This document shows positions 44,276-57,400 of a DNA stretch of 64,000 nt, piece after piece (position 1 is the first letter of the stretch; each line of letters starts with the position of its first letter). The notes below the pieces were generated by a model. The model saw only the letters and a list, made by a program, of their open reading frames with translations, was not told the origin of the DNA and made no database searches. The position numbers and the translations under genes were made by a program. The stretch lies in contig CM074135.1 of the NCBI GenBank assembly GCA_037178625.1, positions 1,862,001 through 1,926,000 on the forward strand. Reading direction: 5' to 3'. This DNA is from Skeletonema tropicum (Eukaryota > Bacillariophyta > Thalassiosirophyceae > Thalassiosirales > Thalassiosiraceae).

Positions 44276-44645
44276 TGTCCTTGTTAAAAAAAAATGTTTA
44301 TGCACCGTTTCCGTGAGATACTGCACCAAAGATTGGCACTGCTTGGATTGTCTACTGGGACAATAGCAACTCTATCTCTACAGCTTCACTCTCCGCTACT
44401 ACCTCCTACTACGAACGGCCAGGCACATAACAGTGGCAAACGGTCACTTTCACTGTGAGATCTTCGATTGAAGAATCGAGAACAGCCCCGCCGGCCCACC
44501 GCTCCCGCACAAATATGAGAACTCGCATCTTGCTTTGCTCTTCTTCGTCGTCATTCCATTCACCTCATCACCCGAACGCTGGTTGTGAACTTCACATCGT
44601 CACAAGACGTAATGTTGTTCATAAAATCGAATCAGAAACAATAAT
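44276..44645. other. Divergent promoter region
   Basis: 370 bp between the PH gene (minus) and the TspO-like gene (plus). Nothing else was recognised. Confidence 0.4.
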
Positions 44646-45593
44646 ATGAGTCTACGAAATCTCTCTCCATCGCTAGTGACATTGGCTGGCGTAGCCACAA
44701 TGGCTGGTTTACCAGCACTCGATGCAATTCTTTCAACTACATCTCTTGCCGCTCTCAAATTTATCAACACTGCTGCATTTGCTCTCAATGTTGGCGCAGT
44801 ATCAGTCCCTGGACGTCTCGATGGTCAACAAGATGACGAAATGCGGAAAGGAGAACTCAATCCTTCAAAACCAGATGCGAGTGGAACTGCGTCTGGTGTC
44901 TACGGGAAGAATAGAAGCCGAACGTTGGTCGATCCTTCTGGTTGGGCGTTTGCCATCTGGGGACCGATCTATCTAGGAGAAACTGCATTTATTGCGACAC
45001 AATTACTATCTTCTCATGCTGATGCTGTCCTTCCTGGAATGGCTGCACCTTTTGCTGCTGCGAATATATTGCAAAGTCTTTGGTGTGCTTCTTTCCGACC
45101 ATCATACCTCGGAGATGGAATGAAAAAGTATATTTCTGCATCTATGCTGGCTGGTACTGCTTACAGTCTATCGTTGGTTGTGGATGCAGGTAATGCTGCC
45201 GCAGTAGCTAATCCAGCGTTCCAAGCTTGGATGCTCACTCCCTTTGTAATGCATTTTGGTTGGGTCAGTGCAGCTACCTTGGTCAATCTAAATGGATCTC
45301 TGGCATCTGATGAAACTGCATCGCCGCGTGCTTTGACAGCATTAGGTCACTCTTCAGCTCTTCTTGCTACAGCTTTGGGAGTCGGTGTGACAATGACAAT
45401 GTCTGCACCTGTTTATGGTTTGACACTTGCATGGGCACTAGCTGCTTGTGCAAGTGGCATGAAACAACGTAAAGCCGCTCATTCTGAATTAGACGAACAG
45501 ATATTAGGCGCAGCGGCAAACGTGCAACATAAACTGTGCTTGGCTGGTTCATTGGCGTGTGGAGCTACCGCGCTTTATACTGCTCTTTTATAA
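44646..45593 (+). CDS. TspO/MBR-related membrane protein
   Basis: Single exon, 315 residues. Hydrophobic, with about six to seven helices. The segment DPSGWAFAIWGPIYLGE (about 97-113) is typical of TspO/MBR-related (tryptophan-rich sensory) proteins, followed by LQSLWCASFRPS, FQAWMLTPFVMHFGWVSAATLVN and a C-terminal helix. These proteins bind tetrapyrroles or sterol-like ligands in bacteria and organelles. The N-terminal about 90 residues are additional. Family call is moderate; ligand unknown. Tail-to-tail with the FabG gene, 61 bp apart. Confidence 0.65.
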   Translation: MSLRNLSPSLVTLAGVATMAGLPALDAILSTTSLAALKFINTAAFALNVGAVSVPGRLDGQQDDEMRKGELNPSKPDASGTASGVYGKNRSRTLVDPSGWAFAIWGPIYLGETAFIATQLLSSHADAVLPGMAAPFAAANILQSLWCASFRPSYLGDGMKKYISASMLAGTAYSLSLVVDAGNAAAVANPAFQAWMLTPFVMHFGWVSAATLVNLNGSLASDETASPRALTALGHSSALLATALGVGVTMTMSAPVYGLTLAWALAACASGMKQRKAAHSELDEQILGAAANVQHKLCLAGSLACGATALYTALL

Positions 45594-45654
45594 GACATTA
45601 TTTTCGAATTACAGTCATTGTAATCTAATTCAAACTTTTCGAGTAGATAATTGT

Positions 45655-46694
<1,040 letters not shown>

Positions 46695-47057
46695 TTTGGT
46701 GTAGTAGGTGAGATACAGTTGACAATGTGAGGAAATGCAACGTCTCGCTTGCAGAGGCGAAGCAGGCTAGCTGGATGATCGCGTGCTAGCTTGGCGGCGA
46801 GAGATGTTGAGGCTTGAGGCTTGACTTGGTTGACGTCACTCGACCTGAAATATTTTTGGCCAAGTTGGCGGGAACAATACTAATTCCTACGTCGCATTGA
46901 CTCGAATGGATTTTGAAGAAAAACTTCCCTCCCTCCTCCCCTCCATCCAAACTTATACCAATAGCAGCGCAGTCGCAGTCACATTTTGTGCACAACTCTG
47001 CCGCTATCCGCTAGGTTGCCTCTTTAGAGCTATCAATAAACAACAATCAATCCAAGC
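46695..47057. other. Divergent promoter region (fabG / GNAT)
   Basis: 363 bp between start codons facing apart. No further element recognised. Confidence 0.4.
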
Positions 47058-48452
47058 ATGGCATCATCAAGAGCATCATTGTATTCGTCCAGATCATCTT
47101 CTAGCTTCAGCACACGAAGTGTCGACTACGACTTTGTATCCATAGAAGAAGAATGTCCATCATCCAATGATGGCGAAGAGAAGCCACCATGTTTTTCACT
47201 CTTGCAACAATTTTATGATGAGCTCATGATTCCAACTTTTCCACTTGAAGAAGAACGGGATGATATAGACGACTGGTTCGAATGCTTCCGTTTGCAAATG
47301 AAACAACGGCATCAATTACAGGAACAAAAAAAGCAAGAAGAAATCAAGCAAGCTTTGACAGAAGTAATACAGGAAGAGGGTATTGCGGAAGAGGTACACA
47401 AACTATCTTATCCAACTACAGCCGCTAATGCTGAGTTCGATGGTCCTGCAATGGATGTCGTCTTAATGATACTAGATGATGGATCTGATGATGATGATGA
47501 TGATTCAAACAATGACGTGACAGCAAATACTCATGGGAGGTTTCCAAGAAGACGAAGTAGTCGCATCAGAATGAGTATGTATGGTGGGTTATATGCGCCA
47601 AAATCTGATCAAAGTGCAAGATTATACAATGATGATGATAACAAGCCAGTGATAATTGGTGGAGCTGCGGTAGAATACTACAAGAAATCTCGTGTAGGGT
47701 TGTTATCCTACGTCGTGCTTCGAGATGAATTTAGAGGCTGTGGTTTGGCTAGATATTTACACGAAGAAGCACTGTCACGCCTTGAAAATCTGGCCAATGT
47801 GTATGGCGCTTCATTTCAAAAGAACCACAATAGGAAGCCCGAAGCAACAACATTACTGCAAGCAGTATTTGCAGAAACTAATACTGCCGAAGCTGGCGAT
47901 GTAACTCCAGAGCAAAGTTTACTGAGACACAATTCTCTCTACAACTTGGGTTATCGATTAGTTTCGTTTCCTTACGCTCAACCACCTCTGACAACCGAGG
48001 ATGTGGATGGTTCTTTTGACGAGATAATGTTGTTGACATACTTTCCATTTGACGAACAAACTGTTAGGACTGCACGCAATGTCGGCGAGTATTCGATGCG
48101 CTACTGCCAATGGTTTTCACAACAGAAGGCAATGAATGACGAAGTATTAGAAAAATCAAGCGCCGTAGAGATGAACGTGCGCATTCCCTTCATTTATGTC
48201 GAGGACTTTTATGAGTCTGTGTTTGGATACGACACTACTGACGACATAGAAGCCGAGGAAGTCGAGAATGGTGTACCTGATTTCCGCACCGCAAAATACT
48301 ACAAACTCGTGCACTGGTTTACGAGTCACAGGAAGGGTAATGGCAGAGGAAGTGTAAATGTTAGCTTGGGCAGGCCTCCATGGAATGATTGCAAGGAAAT
48401 TCTTCGCGATGAGTTTCACGAGAAAGTAGCAATTGGTGGATCAGAAGATTAG
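47058..48452 (+). CDS. GNAT-family acetyltransferase-like protein
   Basis: Single exon, 464 residues. A Ser-rich start, an acidic/Gln-rich helix region (about 75-125) and an Asp-rich stretch precede the recognisable part. Residues about 195-245 hold GNAT motif A: VGLLSYVVLRDEFRGCGLARYLHEEAL, where RGCGLA fits the acetyl-CoA pyrophosphate loop R/Q-x-x-G-x-G/A. A second part (NSLYNLGYRLVSFPYAQP) fits motif B. The C-terminal about 130 residues are not recognised. Substrate unknown. Confidence 0.7.
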   Translation: MASSRASLYSSRSSSSFSTRSVDYDFVSIEEECPSSNDGEEKPPCFSLLQQFYDELMIPTFPLEEERDDIDDWFECFRLQMKQRHQLQEQKKQEEIKQALTEVIQEEGIAEEVHKLSYPTTAANAEFDGPAMDVVLMILDDGSDDDDDDSNNDVTANTHGRFPRRRSSRIRMSMYGGLYAPKSDQSARLYNDDDNKPVIIGGAAVEYYKKSRVGLLSYVVLRDEFRGCGLARYLHEEALSRLENLANVYGASFQKNHNRKPEATTLLQAVFAETNTAEAGDVTPEQSLLRHNSLYNLGYRLVSFPYAQPPLTTEDVDGSFDEIMLLTYFPFDEQTVRTARNVGEYSMRYCQWFSQQKAMNDEVLEKSSAVEMNVRIPFIYVEDFYESVFGYDTTDDIEAEEVENGVPDFRTAKYYKLVHWFTSHRKGNGRGSVNVSLGRPPWNDCKEILRDEFHEKVAIGGSED

Positions 48453-48680
48453 TGTAGACTTGACTATGTTAATACAACAACTATTGCATGGCTGACAATA
48501 TAAGATTTGCTTCAGCTGCAAGATTAGGTGCTCTATGTACTGAACGAAACTGTTATCAGTAATAGTAACAGAAAGTATAAAGCGCAACAGGGTTATTGTA
48601 CCTGTCTTACCGGTTCTCATCTTTCTCCTTCTTTGCTCTCGATTTTGCGTTGGGCGTTGGCTCATATTATACCATCTACT

Positions 48681-49039
48681 AAGGTTTTGGGTATTCGGCA
48701 CTGCCGGATTTGCCGTTTTTCGGTGGCCATATTCGGCACTCCGGGCACTCGTCGGCACTCAGCTGTTTTCCTTATATCTTCGTCAATATTGGGTATTTTT
48801 TCATAATTAAAAATTTTTACATACTCTACTCGACTAGATCTATCCAAAACTGCAATAAAAAGGATGATTTTGTGATTATCTCTAGAAGAAAATATTTTTC
48901 GGCTCACCATTTCCAACTGGGAATGGCTATCAAATGGGACCGTCTACAACTGGGAATGACTATCAAATGGGACTTTTTACACCCCACTGCCGAATGACTG
49001 CCGAATCTCGGATTTTGACTGCCGAATACCCAAAACCTT
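48681..49039. mobile_element. 359-bp MITE with 10-bp target duplication
   Basis: Terminal inverted repeats AAGGTTTTGGGTATTCGGCA at 48681..48700 and its complement at 49020..49039, 20 bp perfect. The direct flanking duplication ACCATCTACT (48671..48680 and 49040..49049) is 10 bp perfect. Inside is a short tandem repeat (AACTGGGAATG.CTATCAAATGGGAC, twice, 48916..48972) and many GCCGA/TCGGC motifs. The 9-10 bp duplication suggests a Mutator-like family. No coding capacity. Confidence 0.92.
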
Positions 49040-49252
49040 ACCATCTACTCAGGTTGGTGTTGCCTTCATTCACTTCATTGGCATTGCTAGTATTCTTGCC
49101 ACACAAGAAGGATAGCGTGTAACACGGCGGAGTTCATTGCCATCCTAATAATATTGCATTGTTCCATTGGGTGCCAGCTCCTCAGCATCAATATCATACA
49201 GATCTGAGCACTTTTTTCTGATATAGTCATTGTGCTATCGAACGATTTTATT

Positions 49253-49790
49253 ATGACTTCTCAGGAAACAACTACAGCTGCCGAGATGGAAGAAACCATT
49301 GCTCGGATTTCATCTCACAAAGGGGTCGAGGGAGTAATGATTATGAATAGAGAAGGTTCGTTTCGTGGAATTGTTGTAGCAATCAATATGTCGTTGATAG
49401 TATACATCCCTGCATCATTTTTTACAAGTATCAATCTAATGACATCACAATCTCTCTTTCTCTTTCTTACACATTTTTATAGGCGCAATCATTCAATCGA
49501 CATTGGATGAAGACAAGGCCAAAACTCATTCGGCGGCATTATCTGAGCTCACTGCAAAAGCATCTCATGTTTTAGGCTTGTTAGATCAAAACGACGAATT
49601 AACTTTTCTCAGAATACGTTCCAAGCAAAGGGAAATCATGGTAGGTTCAACACGTTGTGGTGAAATCCAACGATACTATATTTTTTGCCATTCTTACTTA
49701 TTTGCTGTTTGCCAATGCTTCTTGCAGGTTTCCCCTGACAAAGGGTTCATATTAGTCGTCCTTCAAAACCCAAATATCTCCGAAGAGTAG
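49253..49790 (+). CDS. Dynein light chain roadblock/LC7
   Basis: Three exons, 49253..49355, 49483..49640 and 49728..49790; introns 49356..49482 (GTTCGT..TAG) and 49641..49727 (GTAGGT..CAG); 107 residues. The spliced product follows the roadblock pattern closely: EETIARISSHKGVEGVMIMNREG, AIIQSTLDEDKAKTHSAAL, LLDQNDELTFLRIRSKQREIM, VSPDKGFILVVLQNP. It is a light chain of cytoplasmic or intraflagellar dynein that binds the intermediate chain. The first donor (GTTCGT) is weak, but frame and family continuity are exact. Confidence 0.95.
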
Positions 49791-49894
49791 TAAAATAAGT
49801 GCAATGTGGACATCATTGAACAATTAATTCCTCTCTACTTCTACTATTTGCTTTGAACAATTCATTTCTACTATTAGAACAACACAATATTAAC

Positions 49895-51817
49895 TTAAAT
49901 AGCATGTGGGAAGGGGAAGCTGGTACCAGACCCGCCGTCACCGGGCGTACCATTCATATTTCTTGTCACATCCCTTACTCGCCTTCCTCGGAACATCCAC
50001 CGAATAGGGGTGGATTCAAATCCATCTAAACTCTCGCGCATCTTTCTGTCAAGGTATCTACGATAGTTGTCGTTTACAAGCTTGGGGTCGTTCACAAAGA
50101 CGACAAGGGTGGGAGGGCGTGTTGAAACTTGACTTGCGTAGTATATCTTTGCTTGTGCTCCGTTTCTGCGTGCAGGAGGTGGCTGCCAAAGGACTGCATC
50201 ACGTAGCACTTCGTTGAGGACAGATGTGGAGATGCGCCTGCGGTGTGCGACAACAGCCGAGTCAACAGCGTCGTAGATTTTACCAACACGTTGACCTGTA
50301 GCAGCTGAAACGAAGAGGATTGGCGCCCAACGAATTTGGGGGAGCTCAGTCCGGAAGTACTTGACTGATTTGTCGTATGTGCTGGAATCTTTATCAAGCA
50401 CTGCATCCCATTTGTTGCATATGATTACACAAGCACGTCCGTCATCGGACACTTTCTGAGCTAATATGCGATCTTGTTCGGTTACTCCTGCAGTTGCGTC
50501 CAATACAAGGAGGACTACGTCAGCACGGCGAATTGCCCTCAGAGCACGATTGACCATGAAAAATTCTGGACCAAACTCTATTTTCCCCTTACGACGAATA
50601 CCCGCAGTATCAACGAAACGATAAATTGTCGGAAGAGCGTCCGGGTCATTAGATGATGCTGGACGTTCCATAACTGCGTCAATGGAATCACGTGTTGTTC
50701 CTGCAACATCACTCACGATGGATCGATTAGCACCAAAGATTGTATTGATGAGAGATGATTTGCCAACGTTCGGTCGACCAACAATTGCGATATTGATCTC
50801 TTCTTGTGTAGGCATATCGTCAAAAGCAGACATGGCTTGCTCGTATCGCTCAATGACCTCTTCAGTATCACGTCCAACGCCGTATTGTCGGAGGAAAACA
50901 TCTGCGTCATCTTCACCATCCAATGCATCAGCCTTATCTAGATCCACCAACGCTTGCTGTGCAGCCTCAAGCTCCTTTACCTTGGTACCAAAGCCCTGGA
51001 TCGCAGATCCCTTCTTGACAATTCCTTCAAACAGATCTTCCAACAACTCCGCAGTTCCAACGCCATGCAATGCCGAAACAGCATGTGGTTCACCCAATCC
51101 AAGATTCCAAAACTGAGACGCCAAATACGCGCCACTCTTATCACTCTCACATTTGTTCACTGCCAACAATACAGGCATATTCTTCGTAACTTCCTTCCTC
51201 AAGAAGATGGCAAGCTGTTCATCCATGGCAGTGGGTCCAACCTGCCCATCCACAACCAAAATCACACCGGCACTTTCTTCGATTGCAATCATCGCCTGCT
51301 CTCTAATTTCTTTTGCAAACAAGGCATCATTATCATCAAAAACGAGCCCTCCAGTGTCCACCACCTGGAAGGTCTCTCCCAAGAATTCAGCAGTACGGTA
51401 TGTTCGATCACGAGTAATACCCTCTTCGTCGGCGACAATCGCTCCTCCGGATTGAGTCCCGGCAATACGATTCACAAGAGCAGATTTGCCAACGTTGGGC
51501 CTTCCTACAACAGCAATTAATGGTACCTTTTTGGGACGTTTGAATCGACGGACTGGTTGTTGGTTTTGTTGTGGTTGTTGATCCATTTCTTCATCATCAA
51601 AATTATCTTCGAATTCTTCGTCATCATCGTAAAAGTCATCCATCATCATTTGAGCTTCTTCATTTGACACCATGGACTGAGTGCGGATAGAATAACGACC
51701 TGCAGAATGACCTAGTACTACCGACTGAACATTGGTTGCAATAGGTGGCGAGAAAGCGTCTACTGTACTCGCTGATAGGGCGAGTACCGTTATCAATTTC
51801 TGTATTGAGCACATCAT
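49895..51817 (-). CDS. der: Der/EngA double GTPase, plastid-targeted
   Basis: Single exon, 640 residues. It contains two tandem Era-like GTPase domains: GRPNVGKSALVNR with DTGGL, NKCE (about 105-270), and GRPNVGKSSLINT with DTAGIRRKGK, NKWD (about 348-540), followed by the KH-like RNA-binding domain. This architecture is unique to Der/EngA, which assists large ribosomal subunit assembly. A signal peptide with a DAFSPP junction and an acidic linker rich in Asp/Glu precede it, so it likely serves the plastid ribosome. Head-to-head with SEC63. Confidence 0.96.
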   Translation of the reverse strand: MMCSIQKLITVLALSASTVDAFSPPIATNVQSVVLGHSAGRYSIRTQSMVSNEEAQMMMDDFYDDDEEFEDNFDDEEMDQQPQQNQQPVRRFKRPKKVPLIAVVGRPNVGKSALVNRIAGTQSGGAIVADEEGITRDRTYRTAEFLGETFQVVDTGGLVFDDNDALFAKEIREQAMIAIEESAGVILVVDGQVGPTAMDEQLAIFLRKEVTKNMPVLLAVNKCESDKSGAYLASQFWNLGLGEPHAVSALHGVGTAELLEDLFEGIVKKGSAIQGFGTKVKELEAAQQALVDLDKADALDGEDDADVFLRQYGVGRDTEEVIERYEQAMSAFDDMPTQEEINIAIVGRPNVGKSSLINTIFGANRSIVSDVAGTTRDSIDAVMERPASSNDPDALPTIYRFVDTAGIRRKGKIEFGPEFFMVNRALRAIRRADVVLLVLDATAGVTEQDRILAQKVSDDGRACVIICNKWDAVLDKDSSTYDKSVKYFRTELPQIRWAPILFVSAATGQRVGKIYDAVDSAVVAHRRRISTSVLNEVLRDAVLWQPPPARRNGAQAKIYYASQVSTRPPTLVVFVNDPKLVNDNYRRYLDRKMRESLDGFESTPIRWMFRGRRVRDVTRNMNGTPGDGGSGTSFPFPHAI

Positions 51818-52289
51818 GTGTGTGATTTGAATTTAAATTGTTGATAGCCGATAGATTTAGATAAAGGAACACGGAAGTAGCAGATAATTCTTATTGAGCA
51901 GCCGTCTTCGTCCAGCTCTGATGTTAAATTGCAGCGCCTCCTTCAGTATGGTGGTGGTGCTCTTAGCAGCGTGATGGTTAGCCTACCGTTGCTTTGCTTT
52001 GTGCGTCATCTTGCGTCGTGGTCAACCCTCTTCACTCTTCACTCTTTTTTTCAATGGAGGTCTGTCTCGGTACGTCAAAATTTCTTGTGAGTTCCACGTT
52101 GTGGTCGTGCTCCAATTTTTGAGGCTTTGAGCCGCAACAACTCAACGGTGAACCTGTGCAGTCGATGAATGTGACCGATATCCACAGCGGACAGTGTTCA
52201 TTACGGGCGTAATACTTAGTCGTTGACCGAGTAGTAATATCAGTACAACTCTGAGCTGCATTTAGTTCAATTGATAATCAGAAATAATA
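51818..52289. other. Divergent promoter region (der / SEC63)
   Basis: 472 bp between start codons facing apart. No RNA gene recognised. Confidence 0.4.
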
Positions 52290-54316
52290 ATGCTTCAGTA
52301 CGACGATTCTGCAGCAGCCTTCGTGGCGTTGAGCTTCGTCACAATATACATCGTTCCATGTAAGTTATTGGGCGGCGGCTTCGGTTTTGGTGGTGTCGAT
52401 TCATCCATAGAATATTATTTCTGACTTTGTAATTATTATTGCTCTCCTACACAGCATGGTATCACATCATCAGAAAATTTAGAGTTGCACTCTTCTCTAG
52501 CGATGAAGAAATTGGTGCCATCTCACGTACCACTGCTGAAAAGGAAAAGGCGGCCAAATTGAAAAAGACCAGCAAGGGCCTCAAAACGCTCAACTCTCCT
52601 TGGTTCGTCGCCAATCTCGTCATTACCATCCTCCTCACTGCGCTATTCATCTGGCTGTACGTATCTGTCCAAACCGACGGTGAAGTGAACTCCTTCGATC
52701 CCTTCCACATTCTTGAGGTTGATTCCGGTGCCGATATGAAGGAAATCAAAAAGGCATACAAAAAGATGAGTTTGAAATTCCACCCTGACAAGAACCCCAA
52801 TAATCCTCAAGCCGAGGCTACCTTCATGATGGTTGCCAAGGCCTACGAGGCACTTACCGATCCCACTGCCAAGGAGAATTATGAGAAATACGGAAACCCC
52901 GATGGAAAGCAGAGTCTTGCGGTCAGTATTGGTCTTCCTGAATTCCTCCTCAATGTGGATAACCGTAACTTCGTCCTTTTGTCCTACCTCATCATCATGG
53001 TTGGTCTCATCCCCATGGCTGTGTGGTCGTATTACTCCAACTCTTCTAAGTTTGGTGAGAAGGATGTCATGTACGATTCTTACGCCTGGTTCCATCACAA
53101 CTTGAATGAACACATTCTCATCAAGGGCCTCCCCGAGGTTCTTTCTGGTAGTGCCGAGTTCCGTGAACGCAACATGACCAAGACAGCTGAGGGACAGCAA
53201 GAGATTGGCAATGCTTTGGGCAAGTGCAGACAGCACATGCAGAAACCAAATTTCAAACACCCAGTTGTTCTCAAGGGAAATGTTTTATTGCATGCTTATT
53301 TGACAAGGCAGACGGAAGGACTTTCCGAGGCGTTCCAGGAAGATTTGAACTTTATGCTCAGGTATTCTAGCAGTCTGATTGATGCCATGATCTCGGTGTG
53401 CAAACATCAAGAATCACTCGCTGCGGCATTGAACTGCATCAAATTTGGACAGTACGTTGCACAGGGCATGTGGTTGAAGGATAGTGAGCTATTGCAGCTG
53501 CCTCATTTCACTTCTGCCGAGGTGGCACATGCCAAAAAGGGAAAGAACGGCGTCAAAGGTATCAAAGAATACATTGATCTCGACAATGATTCGAAGAAGG
53601 GCCTTGCTGACTTCTCTGATGCACAAAAGGAGGATATCTTCAAAACATGCAAGCTTCTCCCAGATATTTCCATAGAAAGCAAAGTTTACGTTGATGACGA
53701 TGAAGATAGCAATGTCTACGAGGGTGATCTTTGTACTGTCGCTGTGACAATTACCCGCAACAATCTTGAGGATGGAGAAAAGGCTGGACTTGTCCACGCT
53801 CCACGATTCCCCTTCCCCAAGAGGGAGGCGTGGTGGGTTGCACTTGGAACTACGCAGGGCAAGATCATCAGTATTGATAAGGTTACCAGCCCCGATAAAG
53901 TTGTGGAACACAAAATCAAGTTCTTGGCTCCCAAGCAAGGAACATATGAGTTTGAATTACATGTATTGAGCAATGCCTACGTAGGATTTGACTACAGTGA
54001 CAAGGTGGAACTCAAAACTTTGGATCCTTCCTCACTTCCCGAGTACAAAATCCATCCAGATGATGCTGAACTTGATGATGAGCCTACGTTGTTCGAGGAA
54101 ATGATGAATGCCAACATCGAAGATGACAGTGACAGCGATGAGGAAGAGGATTCTGATAGCGACGACGAAAGCGAAGAGGGGGGTATTCGTGAATTAACAC
54201 CTGCAGAGAGGAAGAAGCAGGAGCTACAGAATGCTCGTAAGAAGGCTGCATCAGCGGCAGGGGATGATTCCGATTCGGACGATGATAGTGATGTAGAGGA
54301 AGTTCATGCTGACTAA
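52290..54316 (+). CDS. SEC63: Sec63, ER translocon J-protein
   Basis: Two exons, 52290..52359 and 52455..54316; intron 52360..52454 (GTAAGT..CAG, 95 bp), phase 1; 643 residues. Membrane helices at about 8-24 and 75-97 precede a DnaJ domain (about 105-170) with the HPD motif (LKFHPDKNPN), then a third helix (about 185-205), the Sec63/Brl domain and an acidic C-terminal tail (Asp/Glu/Ser repeats). It recruits lumenal Hsp70 to the Sec61 channel. The first exon encodes the first helix; an ATG inside the intron's open frame would miss it. Confidence 0.95.
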
Positions 54317-54433
54317 TTCTGTATCGTCTCGAAAAAAAAAGAATGTGCATAGTTCTATAAGGAATAAAATCAAAACACGAAGTAAATGAATATCTCCTTT
54401 CAACTTGTATATGCATTATTATTCTTCACCTCA

Positions 54434-57400
54434 CTAATGCAACATGCTAATCTCCTCAACAGCAGTGAGAACATCTTCAACTGTGAGAATATTTTGGGCA
54501 GGAGAATCGCTCGTGTCCTCTTCTTCCGTATCCATGAGATTCTGCTGGCTCTGGCCACTTGCACCAGAACCATCATCACGAATCCTCCATCTACCATCAT
54601 CATTCATCCACTTGACGATTCTTTCCATTGTGGGTCGGTTCAAATCGAGAAAACATTCTACCAGGTCACCATCAATAAAACCACGACTTGGGCGAACACG
54701 ACCATCAGCTTCGTAATGTCGACGGCGTTCGTGACTTAAATCCCCTACAGGCCTGACAACAGCAAATATGGCCCTCTGCAAACATCCTAAGAACGCAAAC
54801 GTCGATCCCCCAAGTCCCATAATGGACCCAATCGTTCCATCTACAGTGCCGAATAATGTCTGACTCCCAACAACAACTTCAATTCTATTGCCCTCGCTTT
54901 TGTCCGACTTGGACTTATTGTCGGATTTTGCACTCGAGTTCCCTCCTGAGCTACTTGGCATGACGAGGCTTCCAAGCTTCATCGTATTTATCATCTCGCC
55001 AAGATGATATTCCCCAATTGTATCAAGCCTCACCCTAGCCTCTTCCGATGGTGCATCTGCATTGTGTCGTAGAACAAATAAATTAGCGAAGTTTTCGCTT
55101 CCAAGGTAGATATTGTCCGTCAGCATCTCAATGGAAGTGCAAAAGTTGGAGTTGTAGTCACGGGCAAGTTCCTCTATCACTTGATGTTTGGGGAGGTACT
55201 CGACGAGTGATATGGAGCGCATCAAGTCACCAACGATAGCTAACTGTTTCCCCCTACTGCTTCCTCCTTTTGACGACCTTTCCCCTGCAAGGCTCTTGCA
55301 ATAAAGTGAAATCATGTGACCATGATGCCCAGCACCAACGAGTTTCAACTCCCCGATTCCATTGTCGCTAAGAGTTAGCTTACACAAGTGCGTCTTGGAA
55401 TTCACAGTAATAATAACTGTGCCGCCATAGAACGGAGTAATGCTGTACACTCCTCCTCTTGTTGGCATCTGTGTTACATGACGAACGCAGCGAGTTACCA
55501 TTTCATCTTCATCATCAGATTTCAAATTACCGGTTTCCCCGCTATTGCACTCAACAACAAGAACTCGCCCCTGAGATGGCTCATCCTCGTCAGGGTAAGA
55601 ATAAGCAGTACCAATCAAAATAAACGGCTTATAACTTTCGCCGGATGAGTTCGAACTAGTACAAAGAGAAACACTTGTAACGTCAAGGATCATTTCAAAT
55701 GGCTCGAGATCGATGCTAAAAATAGAATTGCATAACATTTCTGGTGAGTTAGTGACTGAAAACAAACCATAACAAGATCAAACTATCTATATATACTCAC
55801 CGATTGACTTCTTCAAAAGTGGAATCGTCGAAAAATCTGACGCAGTTACCCATATTCGCTTCGCCGCCAATTTGAGAACTTTCACCAGCTCCACCAATGC
55901 AGCCCACACAGTACACGCGACCAGCTTCATGATGCGCTATTCTCCGCGGAGTCATTCCTAATTTGTAGGACGTAACATGAAGTTTTTGGATGTCGTCAAT
56001 CATCCCCAGTCGAAGTGTGTTCTCATCAGCTACACACAGAGACGAGGTATTCTTGTTTGTAGAAGAGAAGAGGAGAGATGACCTGAATGGGGTTGCTACA
56101 TTCACCGAAATATTTTTGTGGCTCGCGTGTCCTTCGTCTTCGTCGTCATCTTCCACAGTGAGACTAATAGTGGAATAGCACAACTTTGGGTTGCTATTGC
56201 TGCCGCTATTTCCGCCAGTGAGGTAGATGATTGTTGGTCTATCACCAGTTGCCAAGACGCATGCCCTGGCTCCATGTTGGAACGGAACTAAGTGAATGCC
56301 TTGGCTTCCAAGGCTAACTTCTTTTCTTGAATGCACAAGCCACTCATCGGAGGAAGATTCTGGCTGTGATACGCCAAAGCTAATGCATTTGCCATCGCCC
56401 AATCCCACGAAGAGCATGTCAACTTTATTGCTTGAGGACGTGCTGTTGTTAACAGATGACGTGGAGATAGGTGACTGAGACTCCATTGTCACGAGACAAA
56501 GACTTCGAGCCATCATATGTTGGCCACTGTCAGCCGCCTGTTCTTCGGCATCACTCCCGGTATGCGCATCAACACTGCGACCGAGGTTGATGCGAAGAAG
56601 CTGTTCCAGAGTGTTTGAACTCTCGTTGAGGTCTAAAAATCGGACAGAAAAGTCATCCCACAAGCCCACTGCCACCAAATGACTCTTTTCTATGCTGCGT
56701 GAGGTCCCATTTCCGTCCACATCCATAGAATCGTCACCAGAAGTCGGTGTAGACTCAAATGGACGCAAATCAATACAACTGATTTCACGTTCAAGAGTAA
56801 CGCTTTTAACTTTGCGAATTCCTGGTTTTGAGTTTTTGTTCTCGACGACCAAATACACAAGCGTGCCCCCTCGTAGGGCTACAACAATTTGGCCGCTCTC
56901 ATTAGAAGATGCAACAGTGATGAAACCCATGGGCTCGTCGTCGTCACTTTCATCATCTCCACCCCTGAACGGTGACCAATCCGTGACCATTTCAAGTGTT
57001 GCTGAGTCAACAATGCGAACACTATCGTCTACAACTTGCACAAGCAAGTCAGATCCTCCAACAGATACGTTTCCTGCAAACAAAGTCGACTTGGACGAAT
57101 TGAATCCACCAATTGTGACTTCGGCAAGCGCACCGCCTTCCTCCTCTTCTTCATCATCGTCATCCATGTCTGTAGATCCTTCCATGTCTAGGTCCTTGGA
57201 GCTTTGTACACCCAATATCCTCGTTTCCCTCACAAAACTTTGGACTAGAAACGTATCATCCTGCTCGTCATATCCTCGTCTCAAACTCCACATGCCCTTG
57301 ATTCCCTCCATTTCAACTTCAGCTTGCTCTTTCATGCCAACACCGTTGCGTACCAATCGAACAGTACCATCCTTGGCAACTCCCGAGCATGTAACGACGA

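Noticed and set aside
55716..55755. CAG acceptor at 55756 for the DDB1 intron
   Set aside because: It puts exon 2 out of frame with exon 1. The TTTTTAG site at 55716 restores frame and family sequence.
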